From: Rhizobium leguminosarum
GTDB taxonomy: Bacteria; Pseudomonadota; Alphaproteobacteria; Rhizobiales; Rhizobiaceae
Reading direction: 5' to 3'
NCBI RefSeq assembly: GCF_001652265.1
Contig: NZ_LWBS01000326.1
Location: 1 to 64,000 of the forward strand
DNA: 64,000 nucleotides
The position numbers were made by a program, and so were the translations under genes. The first letter of the stretch is position 1, and each line of letters opens with the position of its first letter. Below, piece after piece: positions 11,452-20,495 of the stretch. Below the pieces are notes generated by a model, which saw nothing but the letters and a program-made list of their open reading frames with translations, had not been told where the DNA came from and made no database searches.

Positions 11452-12056
11452 GCGAAAACGCCGGTACACCGAAGAAGCAGGGGCGCAACAACGGCGCCGT
11501 CGTGATGATGTGCCTGAGCTTCGTCTTCGGCATGGGCGCGATGAGCTATGCCGCCGTGCCGCTCTACCGCATCTTCTGCCAGGTGACCGGCTATAACGGC
11601 ACGACGCAGCGCGTCGATCAGGTGTCGAGCGTCGTGCTCGACCGCACGATGCGCGTCACCTTCGACGCCAATGTCGCGCCCGGCCTGCAATGGGAATTCA
11701 AGCCGGTCCAGCGCGAGGTCAATCCGAAGATCGGCGAAACCATCCAGGTCAATTTCACCGCCGAGAATCGGTCCAACGAGACCCAGCGCGGTCAGGCGGT
11801 TTTCAACGTCACCCCGGGCGAAGCGGGCGTCTATTTCAACAAGGTGCAATGTTTCTGCTTTACGGAAACGGACCTGAAGCCGGGCGAAAAGCTCGACATG
11901 CCTGTCGTGTTCTACATCGATCCTGAAATCGTCAAGGCCGTGGAATCCAAGGATATCCATACGGTTACGCTGTCATATACGTTCTATCCGAAAGAGGGTC
12001 CGAAGCCGGTGGCTTCGAATGAGGGTGGAGCGGAGAAGATTGAAAAGAAACTTTGA
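11448..12056 (+). CDS. ctaG: Cytochrome c oxidase assembly protein CtaG (Cox11)
   Basis: 202-aa copper chaperone that delivers CuB to subunit I. From the ATG at 11448 (overlapping the preceding stop) it has one membrane anchor ([24 protein letters not shown]) followed by the periplasmic Cox11 domain. The copper-binding CFCF motif is intact in [13 protein letters not shown], with the conserved [13 protein letters not shown] cysteine and the [10 protein letters not shown] segment. The reading frame extends upstream, but those residues overlap the 46-aa gene in another frame. Fifth gene of the operon. Confidence 0.95.
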   Translation: MSENAGTPKKQGRNNGAVVMMCLSFVFGMGAMSYAAVPLYRIFCQVTGYNGTTQRVDQVSSVVLDRTMRVTFDANVAPGLQWEFKPVQREVNPKIGETIQVNFTAENRSNETQRGQAVFNVTPGEAGVYFNKVQCFCFTETDLKPGEKLDMPVVFYIDPEIVKAVESKDIHTVTLSYTFYPKEGPKPVASNEGGAEKIEKKL

Positions 12057-12117
12057 TCAAGGCTCGTTTCCGGCTATGCCGGGAGCGGAGTGAAGGAAGA
12101 CATCCGGGGATAGCTAC

Positions 12118-12996
12118 ATGGCCGATGCTCACCAGAAGAATCACGACTATCACATCATCGATCCGAGCCCGTGGCCGATTATCGCTTCGCTCGGCGCCTT
12201 CATCATGGCGATCGGCGGCGTCTGCTACATGCGCTACCTGAACGGCGGTTCGTTCAAGGTCGCCGGTGCGGAGCTCGCCAATCCCTGGCTCTTTTATATC
12301 GGCTTCGCGCTGGTGCTCTACGTGATGTATGGCTGGTGGGCCGATACGGTGAAGGAAGCCCATGAGGGCGCCCATACTCGCGTCGTCTCGCTGCATCTGC
12401 GCTACGGCATGATCATGTTCATCGCTTCGGAAGTGATGTTCTTCGTCGCCTGGTTCTGGGCCTATTTCGACGCCAGCCTCTTTCCGAACGAAGCGATCCA
12501 GGCCTCGCGCCTGCTCTATACCGGCGGCACCTGGCCGCCGAAGGGCATCGAGGTTCTCGATCCCTGGCACCTGCCGATCTACAACACCGTCATCCTGCTC
12601 CTGTCGGGCACGACGGTCACCTGGGCGCACCATGCGCTGCTGCACAACGACCGCAAAGGCCTGATCCAGGGCCTGACGCTGACGGTGCTGCTCGGCGTGT
12701 TGTTCTCCTCCGTCCAGGCCTATGAATATGCCCACGCGCCTTTTGCCTTCAAGAATTCGATCTACGGCGCAACCTTCTTCATGGCGACCGGTTTCCACGG
12801 TTTCCACGTCCTCGTCGGCACGATCTTCCTGGGTGTCTGCCTGATCCGTGCGCTGCGCGGCGACTTCACCCCGAAGCAGCATTTCGGCTTCGAGGCCGCC
12901 GCCTGGTACTGGCATTTCGTCGACGTCGTCTGGCTGTTCCTGTTCTTCTGCATCTACGTCTGGGGCGGCTGGGGCGCACCCGTCGCAGCCGGCTGA
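12118..12996 (+). CDS. ctaE: Cytochrome c oxidase subunit III
   Basis: 292-aa subunit III with seven transmembrane helices, part of the aa3 oxidase core and important for its stability and proton uptake. Family landmarks are HDYHIIDPSPWPIIAS at the N-terminus, GMIMFIASEVMFFVAWFWAYF with the conserved Glu, and AAWYWHFVDVVWLFLF near the C-terminus. The 61-base gap after ctaG contains a small hairpin (ccggctatgccgg, near 12070-12082). A rho-independent terminator follows the stop, so this is the operon end. Confidence 0.96.
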   Translation: MADAHQKNHDYHIIDPSPWPIIASLGAFIMAIGGVCYMRYLNGGSFKVAGAELANPWLFYIGFALVLYVMYGWWADTVKEAHEGAHTRVVSLHLRYGMIMFIASEVMFFVAWFWAYFDASLFPNEAIQASRLLYTGGTWPPKGIEVLDPWHLPIYNTVILLLSGTTVTWAHHALLHNDRKGLIQGLTLTVLLGVLFSSVQAYEYAHAPFAFKNSIYGATFFMATGFHGFHVLVGTIFLGVCLIRALRGDFTPKQHFGFEAAAWYWHFVDVVWLFLFFCIYVWGGWGAPVAAG

Positions 12997-13014
12997 TCGG
13001 AACGATAGTCAAGC

Positions 13015-13045
13015 AAAAGGCGGGCCTGGTGCCCGCCTTTTTTGT
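13015..13045 (+). terminator. Rho-independent terminator of the cta operon
   Basis: Stem aaaggcgggc / gcccgccttt with loop ctggt, followed by a run of T (13038-13043). It lies 18 bases beyond the ctaE stop. Confidence 0.92.
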
Positions 13046-13103
13046 TGGCAAATCTCATTTTGCTTGGCCTCGTGCCACTGATGTCCGGTTTGCGCCGACG
13101 GCT

Positions 13104-13255
13104 GCCCCTCACCCTAACCCTCTCCCCGTAAAACGGGGAGAGGGGACGTGCCATACGAGACGCGAGAGAGGGACGGAGAGGGCACGGCAATGTCCCTTCG
13201 CCCCGTTTACGGGGGTCCGAAGGACGGGTCGGTGGCGGCAGCCGGATGAGGGGCG
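13104..13255. repeat. RIME-type intergenic palindromic element, copy 2
   Basis: Same framework as the copy at 6531-6671, from gcccctcaccctaaccctct to cagccggatgaggggcgc. It differs by an extra segment, ggtccgaaggacgggtc, near the apex of the right-hand hairpin. The copy at 17995-18202 carries a longer version of that insert. Confidence 0.82.
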
Positions 13256-13304
13256 CCATCGGCAATCGGGCCGAGGTAAGGGCTCCGTGCCCGCCTTTAT
13301 CGCC

Positions 13305-13943
13305 TCAGCGTATCCCGGCGATCCGTTCGAAGGCCGAAGGCGCGGGAATACCGAGATCCAGCTGGTGGCGGATCGCCTCGGCGCATTCGAGCGGTGTCAG
13401 CACTGACGTATCGACCTCCATGTCGTAGATGCCGGGCCGATGCACCGCGTCCTGCCAGCGTTGCACCGGCTCTGGAACGGGCACGTCCTCCGTGGCGCTG
13501 AGATAAAGCGTCTCGCGCCCTTCCTGGGCAATCTCGCGCCGCTGCATGATCGTCTCGATCGGACAGCGCACGCCGACGAACAGCACGGGAAAGTCTGCCA
13601 GTCGCCGGGCGCAATCGCCGAGGATGCCGAGCGGCTGCGAATAGCTGTCATGGTGGCCGAGATCGGCGATGACATTGAGCCCCAGGCTGGCATGGATGGC
13701 GATCGATTCGTAGAGCGCCGCATAAAAGAACGGCACCAGTTCCTCCAGGTCCGGCCGTTCGCCGCCTGGCCGCAGTCCGATGCCCGGAAGGTAGCGTTTC
13801 GGTGTCATGGCATTGTAGCTGTCGACGCCGAGGTTGATCCACGGCCCTTCGAATTCGTCTTGGATTGCGCGCGCAATGCTTGATTTGCCGCTCCGCGGCG
13901 CGCCGTTCAGGATAATGATCTGTACGGAATGGCTATCGGTCAT
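13305..13943 (-). CDS. Chloramphenicol phosphotransferase-like kinase
   Basis: 212-aa P-loop protein resembling the CPT family (chloramphenicol 3-O-phosphotransferase) and related small-molecule kinases. The Walker A is IILNGAPRSGKSSIARAIQD at residues 9-28. It is followed by the family-like segment INLGVDSYNAMTPKRY and VIADLGHHDSYSQ, then VLFVGVRCPIETIMQRREIAQEGR with the lid arginines. The true phosphoryl acceptor is unknown, and resistance to chloramphenicol should not be assumed. It is convergent with the cta operon, separated by a terminator and a RIME-type element. Confidence 0.75.
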   Translation of the reverse strand: MTDSHSVQIIILNGAPRSGKSSIARAIQDEFEGPWINLGVDSYNAMTPKRYLPGIGLRPGGERPDLEELVPFFYAALYESIAIHASLGLNVIADLGHHDSYSQPLGILGDCARRLADFPVLFVGVRCPIETIMQRREIAQEGRETLYLSATEDVPVPEPVQRWQDAVHRPGIYDMEVDTSVLTPLECAEAIRHQLDLGIPAPSAFERIAGIR

Positions 13944-13973
13944 CAGTTCTCTTCTGTTTGGCGCGAATCGCTT

Positions 13974-14026
13974 ACAGCGCCGCGTGTCTTTTCAGACACG
14001 CAAAGGACGCTGTAACACTTTGAATT
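13974..14026. repeat. Rhizobial intergenic palindromic repeat (acagcg...cgctgt type)
   Basis: Outer arms acagcg (13974-13979) and cgctgt (14008-14013) enclose an inner hairpin gcgtgtct-tttc-agacacgc (13982-14001). It is followed by aacactttgaatt, the sequence usually seen downstream of this abundant rhizobial element. Reverse or partial copies lie at 19424-19440 and 34188-34202. Confidence 0.7.
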
Positions 14027-14072
14027 GCTGTATAATTCCTCACATCGATTCCGAAGTGAGGAATTATACAGC
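14027..14072. repeat. Perfect 17-bp inverted repeat
   Basis: gctgtataattcctcac at 14027-14043 and its exact reverse complement at 14056-14072, separated by 12 bases. It directly follows the intergenic repeat and lies 116 bases before the DUF983 gene. There is no T-run, so it is not a standard terminator. Confidence 0.92.
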
Positions 14073-14187
14073 GGGACGAAAACGCGCAGCTATTTCCATT
14101 CGGGATGCGAATACTTTATGGGAGAGTTAAGGCAGCATTGAAGAAGCCACGGCCGCCAAGGCTGCCGGAATGGCCAGAAGGAATGCC

Positions 14188-14568
14188 ATGAACGAGGACA
14201 GCGCCCATTTTCCGCCCGTCGATCCGGTGAAAACCGGTATCAAGGGCTGCTGCCCGCGCTGCGGCCAGGGCAAGCTCTTCGATGGCCTGCTCGGCGTGAA
14301 GCCGCGCTGCGCCGCCTGCGACCTCGATTATTCCTTTGCCGATTCCGGTGACGGCCCGGCCGTCTTCGTCATCCTCATCGTCGGCTTCATCGTCATCGGC
14401 ATGGTGCTGTGGCTACAGGTGAATTACGGGCCGCCGATCTGGGTGCATATCCTGCTTTTCGCTCCGTTGACAATTATCCTGTCGCTGCTGACGCTGCGCT
14501 GGTTCAAGGGCATCCTGATCGCCATGCAATACCGTCATAATGCCCGCGAAGGACGCCTGAGTGACTGA
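14188..14568 (+). CDS. DUF983 family membrane protein
   Basis: 126-aa protein with an N-terminal zinc-ribbon-like segment: CCPRCGQGKLFDG followed by CAACD, four to five cysteines. Two transmembrane helices follow (AVFVILIVGFIVIGMVLWLQ and WVHILLFAPLTIILSLLTL). DUF983 genes commonly sit beside cytochrome oxidase genes, and here it overlaps the SURF1 gene, suggesting a role in oxidase biogenesis; this is inference. The start at 14188 is chosen because agaagg lies 6-12 bases upstream; an in-frame ATG at 14170 lacks one. Confidence 0.85.
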   Translation: MNEDSAHFPPVDPVKTGIKGCCPRCGQGKLFDGLLGVKPRCAACDLDYSFADSGDGPAVFVILIVGFIVIGMVLWLQVNYGPPIWVHILLFAPLTIILSLLTLRWFKGILIAMQYRHNAREGRLSD

Positions 14569-15316
14569 AATGGTGCATGCAACGCCGCGCCGCCGGCTGC
14601 CTGTCTTGACCGGCATCCTGGTGTTGATCGCTCTTGCCATCCTGATTTCGCTGGGCACCTGGCAGGTGGAGCGCCTCCACTGGAAGGAAGGACTGATCGC
14701 CGATATCGCCGCGCGGCAGGCAGCAAGCCCCGTGCCGCTTGCCGACATAGAGGCGATGGCGGCGACGGGCGGCGACATCGAATACCGCAAGGTCACCGCC
14801 ACCGGCCGCTACATCAACAACAAGGAGCGGCACTTCTTCGCCACCTGGCGCGGCCAGACCGGCTATTACATCTATACCCCGCTGGAGCTTGCCGACGGGC
14901 GCATTCTCTTCGTCAATCGCGGCTTCGTTCCCTATGACAATAAGGAGCCGGAAATGCGCATGCAGGGCCAACTGACGGGAGAGCAGACCGTCACCGGCCT
15001 GGCGCGCGAAAAGCTTCCCGGCAAGCCCTCCTGGGTGGTGCCCGACAACGACGTCGCCAAGAACATCTTCTACTGGAAGGATCTCGACGTCATGGCCGAG
15101 AGCGTCGGGCTGGAGAAAGCGAGCGTCATTCCCTTTTTCGTCGATGCCGATTCCACCCCCAATCCGGCCGGCCTGCCGATCGGCGGCGTCACCCAGGTGG
15201 ATCTGCCGAACGACCATCTGCAATATGCTTTCACCTGGTACGGGCTGGCCGCCGTGCTTATCGTCGTGGTGGCGATCTCCTGGTTCCGCAAGGGCGCCAA
15301 GACACCTCAGCAATAG
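14561..15316 (+). CDS. SURF1 family cytochrome oxidase biogenesis protein
   Basis: 251-aa inner-membrane protein needed for heme a insertion into aa3 oxidases. The fold is diagnostic: an N-terminal transmembrane helix (VLTGILVLIALAILISLGTWQVERL, including the conserved LGTWQ), a periplasmic domain with VNRGFVP and NIFYWKDLD, and a C-terminal helix (FTWYGLAAVLIVVVAISWFR). It starts with GTG at 14561 (or ATG 14570), overlapping the DUF983 stop. Together with DUF983 it forms a second oxidase-assembly unit downstream of the cta operon. Confidence 0.93.
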   Translation: MTEMVHATPRRRLPVLTGILVLIALAILISLGTWQVERLHWKEGLIADIAARQAASPVPLADIEAMAATGGDIEYRKVTATGRYINNKERHFFATWRGQTGYYIYTPLELADGRILFVNRGFVPYDNKEPEMRMQGQLTGEQTVTGLAREKLPGKPSWVVPDNDVAKNIFYWKDLDVMAESVGLEKASVIPFFVDADSTPNPAGLPIGGVTQVDLPNDHLQYAFTWYGLAAVLIVVVAISWFRKGAKTPQQ

Positions 15317-15379
15317 TATCACTTCAATTCTCGACCATATTGGGCTAGAGGTCCCTAAATCTCTCAACCCGGAACAGAC

Positions 15380-16381
15380 ATGAATATTGCGGCGAAACCT
15401 CCTTTGACGATCCGGCTCTGCGGCCCGCGCGGTTTCTGCGCCGGCGTCGACCGCGCCATCCAGATCGTCGTGCTGGCGCTGAAATCCTATGGCGCGCCGG
15501 TCTATGTGCGCCACGAGATCGTCCACAATCGCTATGTCGTCGAGGGGCTGGAGGCCAAGGGCGCCGTCTTCGTCGAGGAGCTGGACGAGATCCCGGCCGA
15601 ACATCGCGCCCAGCCGGTGGTCTTCTCCGCCCATGGCGTGCCGAAATCCGTGCCGGAGGATGCGGCAAGCCGCAACCTCTTCTATCTCGACGCCACCTGC
15701 CCACTGGTCTCCAAGGTCCACAAGCAGGCGATGCGCCACAATCGCCTCGGCCGCCATGTCGTCCTCATCGGTCATGCCGGCCACCCCGAGGTGATCGGCA
15801 CGATGGGTCAGCTGCCGGAGGGGTCCGTCTCACTGATCGAGACGATCGAGGACGCCGACGCCTATGTCCCTGTTGATCCCGATAATCTCGGCTATGTCAC
15901 CCAGACGACGCTGTCGGTCGACGACACCGCCGGCGTCATCACCCGCCTGCACGAGCGCTTCCCGAACCTGACGGCGCCGGCAGCGGACTCGATCTGTTAT
16001 GCGACGACCAACCGCCAGGAAGTGGTGAAGCAGGCAGCGCCCGGCTGCGATCTCTTCATCATCGTCGGCGCGCCGAACTCGTCCAATTCCAAGCGCCTCG
16101 TCGAAGTGGCGCTCAGGGCAGGGGCGAAGAAATCGATCCTCGTGCAGCGCGCCGCCGAACTCGACTGGGACGAGATCGGCGCGATTTCGACGCTCGGCCT
16201 TTCCGCCGGCGCCTCGGCCCCCGAGGTCATCGTCAACGAGATCATCGAGGCTTTCCGCGCCCGCTTCGACGCCCGCGTCGAACTGGCCGAAACGGTGCAG
16301 GAAACCGAAAACTTCCTCGTCAACCGCGAACTGCGCAGTATCGAGCTGACGGCAGCCGACATGGCCTTCGTCAACGGTTAG
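15380..16381 (+). CDS. ispH: 4-hydroxy-3-methylbut-2-enyl diphosphate reductase
   Basis: 333-aa iron-sulfur enzyme of the last step of the MEP pathway, making IPP and DMAPP. The three cluster cysteines lie in [24 protein letters not shown] and [11 protein letters not shown]. The conserved [27 protein letters not shown] and [13 protein letters not shown] segments are present and the length is typical. It lies 63 bases after the SURF1 gene and 69 bases before thrB, so cotranscription with either is possible. Confidence 0.97.
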   Translation: MNIAAKPPLTIRLCGPRGFCAGVDRAIQIVVLALKSYGAPVYVRHEIVHNRYVVEGLEAKGAVFVEELDEIPAEHRAQPVVFSAHGVPKSVPEDAASRNLFYLDATCPLVSKVHKQAMRHNRLGRHVVLIGHAGHPEVIGTMGQLPEGSVSLIETIEDADAYVPVDPDNLGYVTQTTLSVDDTAGVITRLHERFPNLTAPAADSICYATTNRQEVVKQAAPGCDLFIIVGAPNSSNSKRLVEVALRAGAKKSILVQRAAELDWDEIGAISTLGLSAGASAPEVIVNEIIEAFRARFDARVELAETVQETENFLVNRELRSIELTAADMAFVNG

Positions 16382-16450
16382 ATCGGCCTTCGGCCTGGCG
16401 TCCACTCCGGCAAATCCAATATCAACAAGGCATGAAGGGCGAGACCTCAC

Positions 16451-17416
16451 TTGGCAGTCTATACCGATATCGCCGAAGACGATCTGAAATGGTTCCTGAC
16501 GGAATATGACGCGGGCACGCTGCTCTCCTACAAGGGTATCGCCGAGGGCGTCGAAAACTCCAATTTCCTGCTTCACACCTCCAAGGAACCGCTGATCCTG
16601 ACGCTCTATGAAAAGCGCGTGGAAAAGAGCGACCTGCCGTTCTTCCTCGGCCTGATGCAGCATCTTTCCGCCCGCGGTCTGTCCTGCCCGCTGCCGCTGC
16701 CGCGCCGGGATGGCGCGCTGCTCGGCTCGCTGTCCGGCCGTCCGGCGGCGCTGATCTCCTTCCTCGAAGGCATGTGGCTGAGAAAGCCGGAGGCGAAACA
16801 CTGCCGTGAAGTCGGCCGGGCGCTGGCCGAGATGCATGTGGCCGGTGATGATTTCCAGTTGAAGCGGGCGAATGCGCTATCGATCGACGGCTGGCGGGGG
16901 CTCTGGGAGAAGTCCGAGGCGCGGGCCGGCGAGGTCGAGCCCGGCCTGCAGACCGAGATCCGCAGCGAACTCGATTTCCTCTCTGCCGCCTGGCCGGAGA
17001 ACCTGCCGGCCGGCGTCATCCACGCCGACCTCTTCCCCGACAACGTCTTCTTCCTCGGCGACCAGCTCTCCGGCCTGATCGATTTCTATTTCGCCTGCAA
17101 CGACCTGCTCGCCTATGACGTCTCGATCTGCTTGAATGCCTGGTGCTTCGAGAAGGATGGCGCCTATAACATCACCAAGGGCACGGCGATGCTCGAGGGC
17201 TACCAGAGCGTCCGGCCGTTGAGCGACGCCGAAATCTCGGCCCTGCCGGTGCTGTCGCGTGGGTCCGCGCTGCGGTTCTTCCTGACCCGGCTCTATGACT
17301 GGCTGACGACGCCGGAAGGCGCCATGGTCACCAAGAAGGACCCGCTCGAATATCTCCGCAAGCTGCGGTTCCACCGCCAGATCAAATCGCCGGCCGAATA
17401 TGGATTGAGCCTATGA
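16451..17416 (+). CDS. thrB: Homoserine kinase, ThrB2/choline-kinase-like type
   Basis: 321-aa kinase that phosphorylates homoserine in threonine synthesis. It belongs to the aminoglycoside phosphotransferase-fold type used by rhizobia and pseudomonads, not the GHMP type. The Brenner-like catalytic loop is [13 protein letters not shown] and the metal-binding Asp is in [11 protein letters not shown]. The start is a TTG at 16451, since the family N-terminus ([16 protein letters not shown]) begins there and gaagggcgag lies upstream. The nearby ATG at 16432 is out of frame. Its last four bases overlap rnhA (ATGA), so the two are coupled. Confidence 0.94.
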   Translation: MAVYTDIAEDDLKWFLTEYDAGTLLSYKGIAEGVENSNFLLHTSKEPLILTLYEKRVEKSDLPFFLGLMQHLSARGLSCPLPLPRRDGALLGSLSGRPAALISFLEGMWLRKPEAKHCREVGRALAEMHVAGDDFQLKRANALSIDGWRGLWEKSEARAGEVEPGLQTEIRSELDFLSAAWPENLPAGVIHADLFPDNVFFLGDQLSGLIDFYFACNDLLAYDVSICLNAWCFEKDGAYNITKGTAMLEGYQSVRPLSDAEISALPVLSRGSALRFFLTRLYDWLTTPEGAMVTKKDPLEYLRKLRFHRQIKSPAEYGLSL

Positions 17417-17868
17417 AACACGTCGATATTTTTACCGACGGCGCATGCTCCGGCAATCCCGGTCCCGGCGGCTGGGGCGCGGTGCTGCGTTATGGCGACG
17501 TCGAAAAGGAGCTTTTCGGCGGCGAGGCGGATACGACCAACAATCGCATGGAGCTGCTGGCGGCGATCTCGGCGCTGTCGGCGCTGAAGAGCCCTTGCGA
17601 GGTCGATCTCTATACCGACAGCGCCTATGTCAAGGACGGCATTTCCAAGTGGATTTTCGGCTGGAAGAAAAACGGCTGGAAGACATCGGACAAGAAGCCG
17701 GTGAAGAATGCCGAACTCTGGCAGGCGCTGGAGGCGGCCCGTGACCGCCACAAGGTGACGCTGCACTGGGTCAAGGGCCATGCCGGCCACCCGGAAAACG
17801 AACGCGCCGACGAACTCGCCCGCCGGGGCATGGAGCCCTTCAAGAAAGGCAAGGCGGTTTCGTTTTAG
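17413..17868 (+). CDS. rnhA: Ribonuclease HI
   Basis: 151-aa endonuclease that cuts the RNA strand of RNA-DNA hybrids. Catalytic carboxylates are in [18 protein letters not shown] (Asp), [10 protein letters not shown] (Glu), [11 protein letters not shown] (Asp) and ENERADELA (Asp). The substrate-handle region [17 protein letters not shown] and the histidine in [11 protein letters not shown] are intact. Translationally coupled to thrB through an ATGA overlap, a common rhizobial pair without obvious functional link. Confidence 0.97.
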   Translation: MKHVDIFTDGACSGNPGPGGWGAVLRYGDVEKELFGGEADTTNNRMELLAAISALSALKSPCEVDLYTDSAYVKDGISKWIFGWKKNGWKTSDKKPVKNAELWQALEAARDRHKVTLHWVKGHAGHPENERADELARRGMEPFKKGKAVSF

Positions 17869-18220
17869 GACTCTAAGCTCTTCCCTGAAGATGGCGCGCG
17901 CCAGTTGACTCGAAGCAAGAGAACCGTGCTGTTCCGATGCCGAGTTCCTGCTGTTCCTTCGGCTCCTGACGGATGAGAAGATACGGCGCTGCCACACCCC
18001 CCTTCTCCCCAGCGGGGAGAAGATGCCGGCAGGCAGATGAGGGGGTGAGCGACGACAGGAGCGAATGCGCTGAGCGCAAGCGAAGGGCAATGAATGGTGT
18101 GCCGTGCGGCCCCCTCATCCGACCCTTCGGGCCACCGACCGGGGTCGAGCCACGGGTCTCGACCCGTCCTTCGGACCCCCGCTGGGGAGAAGAGGGGCGC
18201 GCAGCGCGCCCGAACCTCTT
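17869..18220. other. Intergenic region filled by a composite repeat
   Basis: Lies between rnhA and the convergent zinc-metallopeptidase gene. Apart from the palindromic element at 17995-18202 I see no gene, and no clear rho-independent terminator for rnhA. Confidence 0.6.
17995..18202. repeat. Composite RIME-like palindromic element, copy 3
   Basis: Left half: cttctccccagcggggagaag and gatgaggggg (18036-18045). Right half is the inverse, ccccctcatc (18110-18119) and ctggggagaagagggg (18183-18198). The right half contains a long form of the insert seen in copy 2: its complement reads gggggtccgaaggacgggtc, continues for about 25 more bases, then ends ggtcggtgg. Confidence 0.75.
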
Positions 18221-19306
18221 TCAAGCCGCCCGCGGCTGCGGCGCCGTCGCGACGCCCTGGATCAGCCGGTGCAGATATTCGAGTTTTACCACGACCGGCG
18301 AAGACAGCACGAAGGGGTAGGAGTCGGGCTGGCCCATGCTGCGCTGGATGGCGTTGATCGCCAGGCTGAGCGGCACCCAGGCGCTGACCAGCTGTTCGGC
18401 GCTTCTTGCCCGGTAAGGAATGAAATCCACCTCGCCAGCGATTTCCTCATGGCCGCGCGGATCGATGGCGATGCCGAAGGCGCGCGCGGTTTCGAGCGTA
18501 TCGACGATATGGAGGTAATGCGCGAAGCATTCGGCGAAATCCTCCCAGGGGTGTGATGCCGCATAGGCGCTGATGAAATTGTCCTGCCATCCCAACGGCG
18601 CGCCGCCGGCATAATGGGTCTGCAGGGCTGCCATATAATCCTGCCGTTCGTCGCCGAAGACGGTGCGGAAATCGGCAAGGCCGCCCCGATCGCGCACCAG
18701 CTTGTTCCAGATGAAATGGCCGGCCTCGTGGCGGAAATGGCCGAGCAGCGTGCGATAGGGTTCGTTCATCGAGCTGCGCGCCTGTTCGCGCGTCGCATCA
18801 TCGGCCTCAGCGGCGCGGATGGTGATCAGGCCTTCCTCGTGGCCGGTCATGGCAGGCACGATATAGCCGTTGCTCTCTATCGAATCCTCGAGGAAATCGA
18901 AGACCAGGCCGCCTTGCGGATCTTGCGCCCGATCCGGATGCGGCAGCTTCCAGCGCAGCAGCGAATAAAACAGATGACGCTGCGCCTGGCTGATGCGCCG
19001 CCAGCGATCGATGCCGTCCTGGGTGTCGGTGTTCGGAACCAGCCGGTTATGGCGGCAGGCAACGCAGAATTCGCTCTCGCCATCATCGTCCACCAGCCAG
19101 TTGCAGATGTCGAGGTTGGCATTGGCGCAGAAGCGGACGTCGCGATCGGGATTGGAAACGAGCTGCCAGAGCGTCTCGTCGCGCGGCTCCAGCGCATGCA
19201 TGGCGAGATCGCCGGGCAGGAAGCCGAGGCGATGGTTGCAACGCACGCATCGACGGTTGTCGAAGTGGACGACCTGATCGCAGTTGTCGCAGGCAAAAAG
19301 CTTCAT
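18221..19306 (-). CDS. Putative zinc-binding metallopeptidase
   Basis: 361-aa protein with two parts. Residues 1-85 hold zinc-ribbon CxxC pairs (CDNC, CVRC, CANANLDIC, CVAC). Residues about 100-340 are a metallopeptidase-like domain with FRHEAGHFIWNKL (HExxH) and the downstream acidic segment SHPWEDFAECFAHY, a third-ligand candidate. This matches the putative zinc-binding metallopeptidase family of proteobacteria whose substrate is unknown. No signal peptide, so it is likely cytoplasmic. The csbD gene lies upstream on the same strand but is separated by a terminator. Confidence 0.85.
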   Translation of the reverse strand: MKLFACDNCDQVVHFDNRRCVRCNHRLGFLPGDLAMHALEPRDETLWQLVSNPDRDVRFCANANLDICNWLVDDDGESEFCVACRHNRLVPNTDTQDGIDRWRRISQAQRHLFYSLLRWKLPHPDRAQDPQGGLVFDFLEDSIESNGYIVPAMTGHEEGLITIRAAEADDATREQARSSMNEPYRTLLGHFRHEAGHFIWNKLVRDRGGLADFRTVFGDERQDYMAALQTHYAGGAPLGWQDNFISAYAASHPWEDFAECFAHYLHIVDTLETARAFGIAIDPRGHEEIAGEVDFIPYRARSAEQLVSAWVPLSLAINAIQRSMGQPDSYPFVLSSPVVVKLEYLHRLIQGVATAPQPRAA

Positions 19307-19342
19307 TGGGTCAATCTCGGCAGAGCATGAGGGTGGCAGACT

Positions 19343-19377
19343 AAAAATGCCTGCCGCGCGAGGGGCGCAGCAGGCAT
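19343..19377 (-). terminator. Rho-independent terminator of the csbD-like gene
   Basis: On the minus strand atgcctgctgcgc pairs with gcgcggcaggcat around a short loop, followed by TTTTT (complement of 19343-19347). It lies about 80 bases after the csbD stop. Confidence 0.85.
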
Positions 19378-19423
19378 GGTGATAAAGGATGAGCGTCTAC
19401 TGCGCATTCCTTAAATCGGAATC

Positions 19424-19440
19424 ACAGCGTCCTTTGCGCG
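19424..19440. repeat. Partial reverse copy of the acagcg...cgctgt repeat
   Basis: acagcgtcctttgcgcg is the reverse complement of part of the element at 13974-14013. It is preceded by tccttaaatcgg, which usually accompanies this repeat in rhizobia. Confidence 0.6.
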
Positions 19441-19455
19441 TCTTAGTGCTGTCGC

Positions 19456-19647
19456 TCAGAGCCGGTCGACGGCGCCCTTGAGCTTGTCCTTGACCTTGCC
19501 GGTTGCGACTTGTCCCTTGCCCTTGGCTTCCTGGACGGCGCCCTTGGCCTGCATGTCGCGATCGTCCATGGCCTTGCCGGCCGCCTGCTTGGTCTTGCCG
19601 GCAATTTCGTTTGCCTTACCGGAAATCTTGTCGCTGGTGCTACCCAT
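19456..19647 (-). CDS. CsbD family stress-response protein
   Basis: 63-aa hydrophilic protein, rich in Lys, Gly and Ala (GSTSDKISGKANEIAGKTKQ...), with the repeating amphipathic K-G-x-A pattern of CsbD proteins. These are general-stress induced and of uncertain function. The ATG at 19647 is preceded by ggaga. It has its own terminator, so it is probably expressed alone. Very high confidence in family, low in role. Confidence 0.9.
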   Translation of the reverse strand: MGSTSDKISGKANEIAGKTKQAAGKAMDDRDMQAKGAVQEAKGKGQVATGKVKDKLKGAVDRL

Positions 19648-19748
19648 CTTGTGATGTCTCCTTGGTCGGCATGGGCCTCTTGTCCATGCTCGCCGAAATG
19701 AAACGTCACTCGCGGCTATTCGTTCCCGCTGCCGTCAGGCCAGCCACC

Positions 19749-20354
19749 TCAAGCATGGCCGGCTTCGGCCGACAGCATGGCAGCGGTCACGCCCATGCCG
19801 GCGAGCGCCCGCTCGTACTTGTCGTCGAGGCTGCGGTCGAAGATCAATTCCTCGTTGGCCGGGCAGGTGAGCCAGCCATTGTTGACGACCTCGTTTTCGA
19901 GCTGGCCGGCCGACCAGGAGGAATAGCCGAGCAGCATCGTCGCCCGCGCCGGCCCATCGCCCTTGGAGATGGCGCGGACGATATCGAGCGTCGCCGTCAG
20001 GCAGATGTCGTCGCTGACGGGGATCGAGGAGTCGCTGGAATAATCGTCCGAATGCAGCACGAAGCCGCGGCCGCTTTCCACTGGGCCGCCGGTCTGGATC
20101 GGGAAGTCGCGCGCCCGCTTCGGCAGCACGATCGAATCTTCCTGCTTGATCATGTCGAGATGCAGCAGCACATCGGTGAAGGTGAGGCTCTGTGGCCGGT
20201 TGATGACGAAGCCCATGGCGCCGGCATCCGAATGCGCGCAGATGTAGATGACGGTGCGCGCAAAATTGCGGTCTTCCATGCCCGGCATGGCGATGAGGAA
20301 CTGGCCATCGAAGAAGCCACGTTCCCGTCTGTTCTTCAGCGTCAATAAGGACAT
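19749..20354 (-). CDS. YqgE/AlgH family protein
   Basis: 201-aa protein of the UPF0301 family. Diagnostic segments are [38 protein letters not shown] at the N-terminus (read in two parts, residues about 14-50), [16 protein letters not shown] in the middle, and [22 protein letters not shown]. The start at [14 protein letters not shown] (20354) is set by gcaggaggaac just upstream; the longer frame is non-homologous. The function is unresolved in the literature I know, though it has been linked to transcription or stress in some bacteria. Confidence 0.93.
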   Translation of the reverse strand: MSLLTLKNRRERGFFDGQFLIAMPGMEDRNFARTVIYICAHSDAGAMGFVINRPQSLTFTDVLLHLDMIKQEDSIVLPKRARDFPIQTGGPVESGRGFVLHSDDYSSDSSIPVSDDICLTATLDIVRAISKGDGPARATMLLGYSSWSAGQLENEVVNNGWLTCPANEELIFDRSLDDKYERALAGMGVTAAMLSAEAGHA

Positions 20355-20495
20355 CGTTCCTCCTGCTGCTAGACCGCACCAAGGCCTCGATAAGAGAAAC
20401 ATGGGCCAATGTCCCACATCAATCAACTGAAAATGAAGATTTAAATCGCCGCGACTTCTGGCGGCCAAACAGCACATTCGGTAAACCTTTGTTCC

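Noticed and set aside
12057..12117. Hairpin between ctaG and ctaE considered as terminator or small RNA
   Set aside because: The stem is short (5 bp core) and has no T-run. It is more likely a minor intercistronic structure.
13305..13943. Calling the CPT-like gene a chloramphenicol resistance determinant
   Set aside because: Only the P-loop kinase fold and family-like segments are visible. The gene sits among core genes, so a resistance role is not supported.
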